A DNA stretch of 64,000 bases. Origin: Mastigamoeba balamuthi. Taxonomy: Eukaryota; Evosea; Mastigamoebida; Mastigamoebidae. Location: contig CACRSC010000007.1 in assembly GCA_902651635.1 (NCBI GenBank), forward strand, positions 204,014-268,013, read 5' to 3'. The first letter of the stretch is position 1. The number at the start of each line of letters is the position of its first letter. Under the pieces are notes generated by a model. That model did no database searches, had not been told where the DNA came from, and worked only from the letters and a program-made list of their open reading frames with translations. The position numbers were made by a program, and so were the translations under genes. Below, one piece after another: positions 20,241 to 29,600 of the stretch.

Positions 20241-21187
20241 ATGGGGTCTGCAGCGTCCGGCGCGCGCAAGCCAACTGGTGGCGCCTCGCGAGAGCACACC
20301 GATGCGGTCATATCCACACGCCAGCCATCGCGGGTGAAGTCGGCCACAGTGTCTGCGACCTCGGCTGTGCTCCAGAAGCCCCACACTCGAGTTCCCCCTA
20401 TCAACACTGCGCAAGAGACCCAGGCCACGGACGTGCCCATCGAGCTGGCCATGCAGGTCGTGGTCCCCATCGAGGGCCAGGTGGACACTGCCTACCAGGT
20501 GACTGCGCAACTGCGTTGGTGTCTGTCGAGTCTATATCATCCGACCCTATCTCAATTGTGCCCTGGGCAGCGGCTCATTCCTGAGTCGTGGCTCTCCGAG
20601 TACTCGATCGGGGTCTTCGAGATCGACGCCCAACACAAGAAGCTATTCGACGTATGTCCTCCCTCCAATCGTTCCCCCCGCGTACTGAGAGCCGCCGCCC
20701 CAGATAATCAAAGTCCTGGTGGCAATGAGGGTGCGCTGCCCCTTCCCCACAGCCATCAGTTATTGATAACAGATGGATGTAGGCCAAGAACTACGACGGG
20801 GCCGAGCAGGTCATCGGAGGGTGCGTGGACTACACCAAGTACCACTTCAAGACGGAGGAGGGCCTGATGAAGAAGGTCCAGTACCCGTACCTGAGCACTC
20901 AGGTTGCCGAGCACCATACCTTCACGGACCAGTGCATGCAGACGGCCTTCCGTATGGACTGGGGCGACACCGAGTCTCGTGCGGCCCGCCCGCCTAGTCG
21001 GCACCTGCTAGCCGCCCTCTCACTCGGCCGTATCGCAGTGGGCAGGTTCACCGACTTCCTGCTGAGTTGGCTGGTGAACCACATCAAGAGCTCCGACAAG
21101 GACTTTGGCACGTGGCTGCACGCGCCGGAGCAGAGCGCGGCCCTGCAAAGGCTGATCGACGAGGGCGTCATGGTGTACGCCCCGTGA
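20241..21187 (+). CDS. Hemerythrin-like protein with predicted N-myristoylation
   Basis: Exons 20241..20498, 20571..20651, 20704..20730 and 20783..21187. The hemerythrin helices are clear: WLSEYSIGVFEIDAQHKKLFD, YHFKTEEGLMKKVQYPYL, EHHTFTDQ and SWLVNHIKSSDKDFG. His in QHKKLF, His and Glu in HFKTEE, His in AEHH and His and Asp in NHIKSSD are present, but the first His of the usual HxxxH pair is Gln (QVAEH). The protein starts MGSAASGARK, a good N-myristoylation site, followed by 75 disordered residues. Bacterial-type hemerythrins bind O2 or NO and occur in several anaerobic protists. A 60-nt in-frame stretch (20979-21038) with GT and AG ends may be another intron. Confidence 0.78.
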
Positions 21188-21375
21188 AGGGAGGGCGCAC
21201 TGCCGCGACAGTCCGAGCTCGGTGATTTCATTATTTGTTCCGGCCCATGGCGACAACACGAAGAACAGCCCGCTGGCCGCTCGCAGGTCGACCCGACACT
21301 CACTTGATATTTTCACTCGACCGCGACCTCTTCCTCGGCTGTTCTCGTGGCAACGCAGAACAGCACATCCCCCAG

Positions 21376-24354
21376 TCAGCAACCGAGTTGGCAAACGAAA
21401 GGGGGAAAGGGGAGTGGGGGACTGCGCACCGGCTCGCCCCCGTCGCCCGTGCGGCAGCGCTTGACGGCGCCGGCTTTGAGCAGAGCCTCGACGATGTTCT
21501 TGTGGCCCTTCCTCCTGGCGACGGCCAGCGGCGTGGTGCCGGTCTCGTCGGGCTTGTCCTTGTCGGCGCCGAGCATCAGCAGCGCGTCGACGACCTCCCT
21601 CTGGCCCTTGCTGCACGCGGTCCACAGCGGCGTCGCGCCCCTGTGGTCCGGCATGTTGATCGCGTTGGGCGCCGAGCGCAGGATGATCTCGACGATGCCG
21701 GCGTCGCCCTTGCGGCTCGCGACGTGCAGCGGCGTCTGCCTGTCGGTGGTCCGCGCGACGCCAGGGTCCGCGGCGACCTTGAGCAGCGCCTCGACAATCT
21801 CCGAGTGGCCCTTCTTGCTCGCGATGAACAGCGGCGTCGCCCCGTCGCTCTTGCGCGGCGCATTGGGGTCCGCCCTGTTGGCGAGCAGCACGCTGACCAC
21901 GTCGTTGTGCCCCGCCTTGCAAGCGGCGAAGAGCGCCGGCATCCCCGGGGCCGAGGCGTTGCGCACCGACGCGTTGAACCTCAGCAGCAGGTCGACGATG
22001 GGCCTGTGACCCTTCTCGCAGGCGATGAACAGCGGCGTCGTGCCGTCGATGCCGCGCGGCCTGTCGACATTTGCGCCGTTCTTGATCAGCAGCTCGGCGA
22101 CGGCCAGGTGCCCGTTCTCGCACGCGACGAACAGCGGCGCGTCGCCGCCGATGGCGTCCTCGGCGTCGACCGTCGCGCCCGACTTGATGAGCATCTGGAC
22201 GACCACGTCGTGGCCCTCGCGGCTGGCGGCGTAGATGGGTGTGTTGCCCTCGCACGGCTGGTCGACGGGCGCCTTGGCCGCGAGCAGCAGCTCGACGATG
22301 GCCTTGCGGCCGGCCTGGCACGCCACGTAGAGCGGCGTCTCGTTCTCCGCGTTGCCCTTGCTGGGCGACGCCCCGGCGATGAGCAGCGACGCCGCGACGC
22401 CCTCGTTCCCGTGCTTGCAGGCCTCGAAGAGCGGCGTCGACCCCGCGTTGTTGACCTCGTCGAGCGGCGCCTTGGCCTGGATGAGCGCCTCGCAGATCTC
22501 CCTGTTCCCGCGGATCGCCGCGACGTGCAGCGGCGTCGACCCGCTCATCAGCTCCTTGCGCCCCGCGACCGCCCCGGCGCGCAGCAGCATGTCGACGATC
22601 TCCTTGTGCCCGCGGTAGCACGCGACGTGCAGCGGCGTGCTGCCCGAGCCCGTCATGGGCTGGTCGACGTCGGGCTTGCCGCGCAGCAGCGCCTCGACGA
22701 CACGGCTGTGGCCCTCCTGCGCGGCGATGAACAGCGGCGAGGCGCCGTCCGAGGGCCTCGCGCGCCTGACGTCGGCCCCGGCGCCGACGAGCAGCGTCAC
22801 GACGCCCGTGTGGCCCGCCTGGCTCGCGGCGTAGAGCGGCGTCAGCCCGTTGTTGCTCGCCTTGTCGACCTGCGCGCCCGCTGCGATGAGCGCGCGGACG
22901 ACGTCGTCGTGGCCCGAGGCGGCCGCGATGTACAGCGGCGTCGCGCCCACGGAGCTCTCGACGACGTTGACCGCGGCGCCGGCCTTGATCAGCGCCTCGG
23001 CGGCCGAGGCCTTGCCCTTCTGGCACGCCTTGAACAGCGGCGTCATGCCGCCCGGGCAGGCCTTGTCGACCTCGGCGCCGCTGCGGACCAGCAGGTCGAT
23101 GACGCCCGCGTAGCCCTTCTGCGCGGCGACGGCCAGCGGCGTCACGCCGGGCGCCTTGGCGGCGTCGACGGCGGCGCCGGCCTTGATGAGCGCCTCGGCC
23201 GCGGCGACGTGGCCCTCCTGGCTCGCCGCGAAGAGCGCCGTCGCGCCCTTGGCGTTGGCCCTGTTGACCGCGGCGCCCGCGGCGAGCAGCTCGCGGACGA
23301 TGTCGGCCTCGCCGCGCGCGGCCGCGATGTACAGCGGCGTGCGGCCGCTGCCCGACAGCGCGCGCTCGACGTTGGCCTTGGCCGCGACCAGCGCGCGCAC
23401 CGTCTCGATGTCGCGCGCCGCGCAGGCCGCGTAAAGCGGCGTCGCGCCCTCGGTGTTCTCGGGGCGGTCGGGCGCCGCGTGGGCCCTCATCAGCGCGCGC
23501 ACGATGTCCGAGTGCCCGCGCTGCGCCGCGCGGTAGAGCGCAGAGGCGCCCGTCGAGTCCACGCGGTCGACCTGCGCGCCCGCGGCCAGCAGCGTCGCGA
23601 CGAGGGCCGCGTGGCCCGCGTGGCTGGCGGCTATCAGCGCCGTGCCGCCCGTGGCGTCGGCGCGGTCGACGGCGGCCCCGTGACGCAGCAGGCAGGCGAC
23701 GACGTCGGCGTGGCCGCGCCCCGCTGCGGCGACCAGCGCGACGCCGCCCGCGGCCTCGGCGTCGACGCGCACGCCCGCGGCCGCCAGCGCCTCGACGACG
23801 TCGGCGTGGCCCTCCTGGGCGGCCAGCAGCAGCGCCGTGGCGCCCTCGTCGCCCGTCGCGCAGGCGCCGGCGCCGACGAGCACGCGGACGGCCGCGAGGT
23901 GCCCGTGCTCGGCGGCGACGCTCAGCGGCGACGACCCCGACGACGACGAGCGGCGGTTGGCGTTGGCGCCCGCGCGCAGCAGCGCCGCCGCCACGCCGTC
24001 GTGCCCCAGCGCGCAGGCCGTGAACAGCGCCGTCGCCCCGCGCGCGTTCTCGACGTCGACCGTCGCGCCGCCCGCCAGCAGCGCCTCGGCGGCCGCCACG
24101 TGCCCCTTGATCGCCGCGCGGTGCAGCGGCGTGCAGCACGTGCCCGCGTCGGGCGCGTCGGCCACGGCGCCGGCGGCCAGCAGCGCGGCTATCACGCCCG
24201 CGTGGCCCTTGTGCGCCGCCACGTGGAGCGAGGACCAGCCCGAGCCCGGCAGCGCTGCCGAGGCCAGGGCGCGGTCGGTCGTCAGGATGCGCTTCACCTG
24301 CTCGAGGTCTCCCTCGCGCGAGGCAGCGTAGAGAGCGGACGCGTCAACAGGCAT
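21376..24354 (-). CDS. Large ankyrin-repeat protein
   Basis: Single exon, 992 residues. From about residue 8 to 960 it is almost purely ankyrin repeats, roughly 28-29 units of 33-34 residues with the usual G-x-TPLxxAxxxGHxxxVxxLLxxGA pattern. The start MPVDASALYAASREGDLEQV is a typical N-terminal cap, and the last 25 residues are Pro/Phe-rich. There is no signal peptide, membrane segment, F-box, kinase or other domain. Such proteins are protein-binding scaffolds; the partner cannot be inferred. Repeats are very similar in DNA, so unequal exchange could change the number. The antisense strand is open over nearly the whole gene, an effect of GC-rich third positions. Confidence 0.85.
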   Translation of the reverse strand: MPVDASALYAASREGDLEQVKRILTTDRALASAALPGSGWSSLHVAAHKGHAGVIAALLAAGAVADAPDAGTCCTPLHRAAIKGHVAAAEALLAGGATVDVENARGATALFTACALGHDGVAAALLRAGANANRRSSSSGSSPLSVAAEHGHLAAVRVLVGAGACATGDEGATALLLAAQEGHADVVEALAAAGVRVDAEAAGGVALVAAAGRGHADVVACLLRHGAAVDRADATGGTALIAASHAGHAALVATLLAAGAQVDRVDSTGASALYRAAQRGHSDIVRALMRAHAAPDRPENTEGATPLYAACAARDIETVRALVAAKANVERALSGSGRTPLYIAAARGEADIVRELLAAGAAVNRANAKGATALFAASQEGHVAAAEALIKAGAAVDAAKAPGVTPLAVAAQKGYAGVIDLLVRSGAEVDKACPGGMTPLFKACQKGKASAAEALIKAGAAVNVVESSVGATPLYIAAASGHDDVVRALIAAGAQVDKASNNGLTPLYAASQAGHTGVVTLLVGAGADVRRARPSDGASPLFIAAQEGHSRVVEALLRGKPDVDQPMTGSGSTPLHVACYRGHKEIVDMLLRAGAVAGRKELMSGSTPLHVAAIRGNREICEALIQAKAPLDEVNNAGSTPLFEACKHGNEGVAASLLIAGASPSKGNAENETPLYVACQAGRKAIVELLLAAKAPVDQPCEGNTPIYAASREGHDVVVQMLIKSGATVDAEDAIGGDAPLFVACENGHLAVAELLIKNGANVDRPRGIDGTTPLFIACEKGHRPIVDLLLRFNASVRNASAPGMPALFAACKAGHNDVVSVLLANRADPNAPRKSDGATPLFIASKKGHSEIVEALLKVAADPGVARTTDRQTPLHVASRKGDAGIVEIILRSAPNAINMPDHRGATPLWTACSKGQREVVDALLMLGADKDKPDETGTTPLAVARRKGHKNIVEALLKAGAVKRCRTGDGGEPVRSPPLPFPPFVCQLGC

Positions 24355-24666
24355 CGAGGCGGGGGTGGTGTGTGCGCTGCTTTGGCTTTTTTTAATTTGG
24401 GCTGAGGAGCGGGGGGCGCGAGTCTGGGGGTCTCTGAGGGCTTTTCAAAAAGGGGTTTGGGCTCCGATGGTGTAACGCACAATTGATTCCGCCGATTTGA
24501 GAATCTCTCCGCAAAAATCACCCTTCCCGGAGAATCTCCTCCGGGCGATTCCCTCCCCACGGGCCATGCGGACGAAGGGTCGCTGGCCGTGGGTCACTCT
24601 CAACGAGCGAGGTCGCCTACACAAGCAGCCCCTCCCAATCTCATTCCCTACCCAAGACCAGCAGCC
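24355..24666. other. Divergent intergenic region
   Basis: About 312 bp between the ankyrin gene and the glutaredoxin-like gene. It is T-rich just upstream of the ankyrin start and has GAGAATCTCC runs near 24500-24540. No gene or RNA is seen. Confidence 0.4.
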
Positions 24667-24921
24667 ATGGAGAAGATGGAGGTGTTCCTGGCGCCCGGGT
24701 GCTCGTCGTGCGACGCGGTGAGGGAGTTCGTCAACGCCAGGGGCATCGCCGTGAAGCAGCACTTCGTCGACAGGGAGCCCGAGTCGCTCGACAACCTGCA
24801 GAAGGCCACCGGCAGCCGCAAGCTGCCCGTGCTCCGCAACGGCGACGCCTACCTCTACGAGGCCGACGCCATCTGCCACGTCCTCGAGGACGCCAGCCGC
24901 GGCGCCGCGCCCTCGATCTGA
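24667..24921 (+). CDS. Small glutaredoxin-like protein with CSSC active site
   Basis: 84 residues, single exon, ATG in the context CAGCCATGG. The thioredoxin-fold core is visible: MEVFLAPGCSSCDAVREFV (strand, CxxC, helix), then KLPVLRNGDAYLYEADAI with the cis-proline after Leu and a strand-turn-helix end. The length matches monodomain glutaredoxin/NrdH-type proteins. The usual active site is CPYC or CxxC; here it is CSSC. It probably acts in dithiol-disulfide exchange in the cytosol, since no targeting peptide is seen. The electron donor is unknown. Confidence 0.75.
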   Translation: MEKMEVFLAPGCSSCDAVREFVNARGIAVKQHFVDREPESLDNLQKATGSRKLPVLRNGDAYLYEADAICHVLEDASRGAAPSI

Positions 24922-24976
24922 GTCCCGGACCGAGTTCAATTGATTTCCGGAGATGATTCGTAGAATTTCTCAAGGG

Positions 24977-24992
24977 AAGATAGACCTATCTT
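24977..24992. promoter_or_regulatory. Inverted repeat AAGATAG-AC-CTATCTT
   Basis: A perfect 7-bp inverted repeat with a 2-nt spacer, about 88 bp upstream of the membrane-protein start. It belongs to the same AGATA family as the motifs near other starts. Confidence 0.35.
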
Positions 24993-25079
24993 TTCCTGTC
25001 ACCAAGCCAAGTGTTCTCGTCTACAGCGCCCTCCAGTTTTTATCCACCGTGTGTTCCTCTTTAGCACGCAGCCCCCCCG

Positions 25080-26315
25080 ATGGAGCGCTCTTCGAGCGTG
25101 CCCTGCTTTGTCCGGCAGACGGCGCTGCTCGAGTACGTGTCGCTCGCGCTGATGTCGGGGGCGCTCGTGGTGATTGTCGTGCCCTTTGCTGTGCACTTCA
25201 TGTCGCGCCGCAAGGAGATCCTCGCGGACATGTACCCGACCATCAGCGCGTTCAGCGCCGACCCCAGCGCCAACCCCGTCGCCGCGCGCTTCATCACCGT
25301 CATGACGTGCCTGATCGGCGCCGTGCTGTGCACGCTGCTCATCGAGGAGCGCAACTCGCGCTGCGACGACCACACTGACCCGCGCTTCTGGGTGGAGCTC
25401 ACCGCCTGCGCCGTGCTGCCCCTCGCCGGCATCTTCCACACCGAGGGCGCGTCTGGCGAGGCCTTCCAGTACTACGGCGCCGTCTCGCTGCGCGGGTGCA
25501 CGCGGGAGTGCGACGCGGGCGGCTGCTGCCCCGAGGGCGTCAGGCGGCACTGCTACTGCTGCGACGTGTTCCGGATACCGATATGGGTCTCCTCGTGGAT
25601 ACACTCGCTCGCGGCGATGTTCTTCATGCTCGCCAACACGGCCATGAACGTGAGCTACGCGATGTCGCTCTACGACAAGGACGGCAGGCTGCACAGGGCG
25701 CACAGCGCACCCAACGTCGCCGCGATGGCGCTCTCGTGGACGACGGTCGGGCTGCTGGCGACGTTTGTCTGCGTCATCGCGGCCTACACGCTCGTCAAGA
25801 AGTACTCTGTGCCCGGCACTGCGGGGGTCGAGCCGCCCAAGCACCTGCTGCAGGAGGAGCCAGAGTACATCGCCTACATGCCGGAGGAGCTCAAGTGGAT
25901 CGAGCGCGACAGCGACATCGTGCCCGGGAGTTCGATGCTGCACCACATAAGTGGCCTGGCACTCACTGACCCCCTTCTCGAGAGCCAACTCGAGGACGCA
26001 GGGATTCCAAGAATAGTTGCTTCCCCGGCGCCCACCGGCTCGGCGATAGCGGCAGCCACGTCGCCGGTGGCGCACCAGCACCAGGGGCAAGCACGGATGT
26101 GCCACAGGTGCTACGTTGAGGCCATGCCGAGGGAGATATGCGTTGTGTGCAGTGCGGACCTCAACACTCCCATCGCACGCAACCTGCCAGCGACGCCTGC
26201 TGGCGTTCTCGCCATGGCCTCGTTCTTGCTCGAGGCGCTCAGCCTCGTTATGGTAGTGCTCACGACAGCGTATTGCAGTACAAAGAGAAACAACTACGTT
26301 GACTGGTGGTACTAA
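25080..26315 (+). CDS. Six-pass membrane protein, possibly FRAG1/DRAM/Sfk1-like
   Basis: Single open frame of 411 residues. Hydrophobic segments are at about residues 14-38, 70-88, 108-122, 180-200, 222-246 and 378-400. Between TM1 and TM2, YPTISAFSADPSANPVAARF resembles the conserved loop of the FRAG1/DRAM/Sfk1 family, but I am not sure. A Cys-rich loop follows TM3 (CTRECDAGGCCPEG, HCYCCDVF). After TM5 is a cytosolic stretch and a CHRCYVEAMPREICVVC zinc-ribbon-like motif just before TM6. The late zinc-ribbon plus TM could come from a second gene or a missed intron, because codon use is less GC-biased after 25950. Function is unknown. Confidence 0.6.
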   Translation: MERSSSVPCFVRQTALLEYVSLALMSGALVVIVVPFAVHFMSRRKEILADMYPTISAFSADPSANPVAARFITVMTCLIGAVLCTLLIEERNSRCDDHTDPRFWVELTACAVLPLAGIFHTEGASGEAFQYYGAVSLRGCTRECDAGGCCPEGVRRHCYCCDVFRIPIWVSSWIHSLAAMFFMLANTAMNVSYAMSLYDKDGRLHRAHSAPNVAAMALSWTTVGLLATFVCVIAAYTLVKKYSVPGTAGVEPPKHLLQEEPEYIAYMPEELKWIERDSDIVPGSSMLHHISGLALTDPLLESQLEDAGIPRIVASPAPTGSAIAAATSPVAHQHQGQARMCHRCYVEAMPREICVVCSADLNTPIARNLPATPAGVLAMASFLLEALSLVMVVLTTAYCSTKRNNYVDWWY

Positions 26316-26548
26316 CTGTGTCACCGGGCGAGACCGCTTGGCCAAGCGATTTTGATTCTACTGGTATCTCGTTTTCTTCGCAGACGGTTTAACTTTGTTG
26401 GACCTTCTGCTGAATCAGACCAAACCACACGTGTCACACGGAAGCTCTTGAGCGGGCCCAACTCAGGGGGAGTGCTGCCGGCTGTCTTTGCGCGGGTTCA
26501 CGATCTCGGGTCACTCTGGTCAACTCTGGTTTCCCTCTGGGCAACCCA

Positions 26549-26566
26549 GAAATATCTATTTATAAA
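26549..26566 (+). promoter_or_regulatory. AAATATCT-ATTTATAAA element before the DOCK gene
   Basis: GAAATATCTATTTATAAA about 60-75 bp upstream of the proposed DOCK start combines the recurring ATATCT motif with a TATA-like sequence. A promoter role is inference. Confidence 0.35.
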
Positions 26567-26623
26567 TTCTCTCCTGAGGCGCGCCCACCGATCCTCGGCG
26601 ACCGCTCCCTGCCCGCACCCTAC

Positions 26624-29600
26624 ATGGCGGAGACATCCCCGTTCACCGGGCATGTCGTACCGAAGCGCACGGCACGCCACAATTGCGCGTCTGCGCAACA
26701 CTTAGCTCTTTTCTCGCACTAACTTTGGAAGTGGCGCCCCCCGCTGCCGCCCCGGTGTGTTGTATCTCTTGCACCGCCGCTCCCACCCGCAGGCCTCGCA
26801 GTTCAAGCTCTCGGCCATCAGCGACCTGGCGGCGTCTGCGGCGTCGGACCGCGGGTCGTCCGCCCCCAGCAGCCCGCACTCGCTCTCGCCGCACTGCCTC
26901 GGGCGCGGCTCGGACGCCGACTCGGAGAACACGCCCGTCCAGACGCCGCCGAGCAGCTCGTTCAACTTCACCTTCTTCGACGGCGACTCCTCCGCCGCAG
27001 CCTCCCTCGAGGCGCGCCTCTGCGCAGCCGCCAGTTCGCAGGACGCGTTCTGCGTGGTCCCCGTCGAGGGCACCGCCGAGGCGCGGACGTTTGCGCGCGA
27101 CTGCGCGGCGGCCGCGCCCTCGCGCGACGGTGCGGCGGCGGCGCTCGCGGGGGAGCTGGAGCCCTCGTCGCGCCTCTGCCTCGACTGCATACGCGGGGAC
27201 TACAGCGTCGTGAGGCTGCAGCACAGGGTCACCGCCGCCGCGCAGGCCGCCACGACGTCGGCCGCGCCGCAGGTTCCGGTATCGGCCGCCGTGATGTCGC
27301 CGTCGGGGCTCGACGAGCTCTCGTCGCCCGACTCGGACGGCTCGATGTCGCCGATCTCGGCCGCCCGCACGCCGGGCGTCGCGTGGGAGGCCGGCGAGAT
27401 CCACAGGGGCGTCGACGACATCGACCCCGCGCTGCTCGAGGGCAGCCCCGACTCGGACGCCGCCAACGCGGCCGCGAGGGCCGCGCAGCACAACAGCAAG
27501 TTCCCGCGGCTGCTGCTGCCGCAGTCGGCCGAGATAGGCGTGTCGAAGGAGGCGATGGCCGTGATGACGCCGATGCCGGACGTGCCCGCGGCCTTCGAGT
27601 CGCGCGGCCAGGTCGTCATCAAGGCCCAGCAGCTCTCGTTCTCGCTCGGGCAGATCGAGCCCTTCTTCGCGACGGTGTCGCTGTACGACACGGAGACCGA
27701 GGAGAAGATAGGGGAGGACTTCCACTTCGACCTCAACAAGGGCGACAGCACCGAATGGACAGGAGCGCCCGCAGTGCGCAGACTCTGGCCCCCGCCCTTT
27801 CTTCCGTCCTACATCGCTCACGAATGAACAGGAAATCGACAAGGAGACGACGGCCACGGCGGCCTTGTACTTCATACCCAAGGTGTGTGCCCTCTCTCTG
27901 GCCTCAAGCCAAAGGCAAAGGAGATGACACGTTGCCAGGGAACGAGCGTCTGGGGGCTCATCCAGGTGTTCAAGGTCTTCCAAGGCGACATCGAGACAAC
28001 ACGAGGGCCTTACCTTCACTACGACCAGGCACCGATCATCCTAATATGAATCTGAATCTGCCTGCGTACTAACGCCACCGCAATCTTAGCTCTCGGACTT
28101 GGCCAAAAGCGTGAGGAACCTGACTGCGAGGTTCCACGACGACTGCAAGAAGTACGGCAAATACCGTCAGTACTTTTGCTGCGCTGCTTTCGAGGTCTCG
28201 GACGACGAGGGGCACGTCGTCTTCGGCGTTCAGAACGGGGCCTTCCAGAAGGTAGACTTCAAGGACAAGAAGGAGCTCTTCGAGTACCTGTCGGACCAGA
28301 AAGATATGAAGCGCAAGGGCAAAACGAAGCCCGAGAACAGCAAGAGGAACATCCCGTCAACGTGCGCGCTCCTTGTCTACGAATGCTCAGCAGCCCCTTC
28401 AGGTGGCGCATCTCGCTCCAGAAGCCCGAGGACCTGGCAGCCAACTCGACGCACCTCGACACGATGAGGAGGACGTTCAAACCCTCGAAGCACACCTTCG
28501 ATCAAGTGCAACACCTCTGTCGTCCTGTGCTTACGTCAATCAGCTTTGGAACCGGGAGCCACCCGAGGAACTGAAGGACGAAGCCGGGGCGCTCAAGAGA
28601 CCGGATCTGATCTGCGACATACAAGACTTCACCGGATCGGTCCAGCTCTCGATGTGCCGTTCCCTCGTTAACACGATCTTCATCTACCCAGACAGCGTTC
28701 GAATTCACTGCGCCTTTCACATAACCCACGCTCTTCATGCCAGTTGGTGCTCCCCAAGTACAAAAAGAAGCTCAACGTGTGCGTATCGGTGTACCTGAGA
28801 GACCGGGACACGTCGCTGGACTCCGAGGAAGTCAGTCCCATCGCCTTTCCAGCTACTCACTTCATTGAAAGGGGTGCTTGCCACTTTTCTTCGGCAAGAG
28901 CTCGGGAAAGAGCTTCGTGACGTCCATGTCCACTTCGGTCAAGTTCAACAACCGCAAGCCCGTCTTCTTCGTGAGTGCTGGTCTTTTTGCTTTCCTTGCC
29001 TAAGCGCAACGCAACAGGAGGAGATCAAGGCGATGCTACCGTTGCCCATCTCCGCGGACCACCACCTCCTCTTTGTTTTCCGACACGTTCCTCTTGAGGA
29101 CGATCCGAACCCGCCTGTTTGGTTCTCCGTTCTCCCGCTGAAGGGGCGGTTCGGGAGGTATGTTTTGGGGCACCAAAACAACTCCAACAACTCACCATCG
29201 ACTACTCTAGCATCGCCTCAACCGACCCCATCGCACTCCCAGTTTTGCAAGGGCCAGTTCCGAAGAGCTACCTCATGCTCCTCCACATGGTATTCATAGG
29301 ATAGTACTCAAACACTCAACTGCTGTGCACAGAACACGCCCACCGACACGGAGAAAACCGTCTTCTCGCTGAGACTCCACATCGTCAGCACGGTCTACCC
29401 GCAGGACCCGAACCTCTCTAAGTTTGTTTCTCTGGTGACGTCGCCGTCCCCGTCCGTCGCGAAGATCGAGGAGGTACTATCTCCATACCCATCAAATTTG
29501 ACAAACGGCGTACCACAGTCAATGAACGTCCTCACCACGCTCTGCTCGTCGAAACCCGAGTTGACCGTCCAGTACCTCTCCCCTATCCTGCGCGGCATTT

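Noticed and set aside
21235-24405. A 1056-codon open frame on the plus strand opposite the ankyrin gene
   Set aside because: It mirrors the repeats in Arg/Asp/Val-rich low-complexity sequence; GC-rich third positions on the coding strand remove stops on the other.
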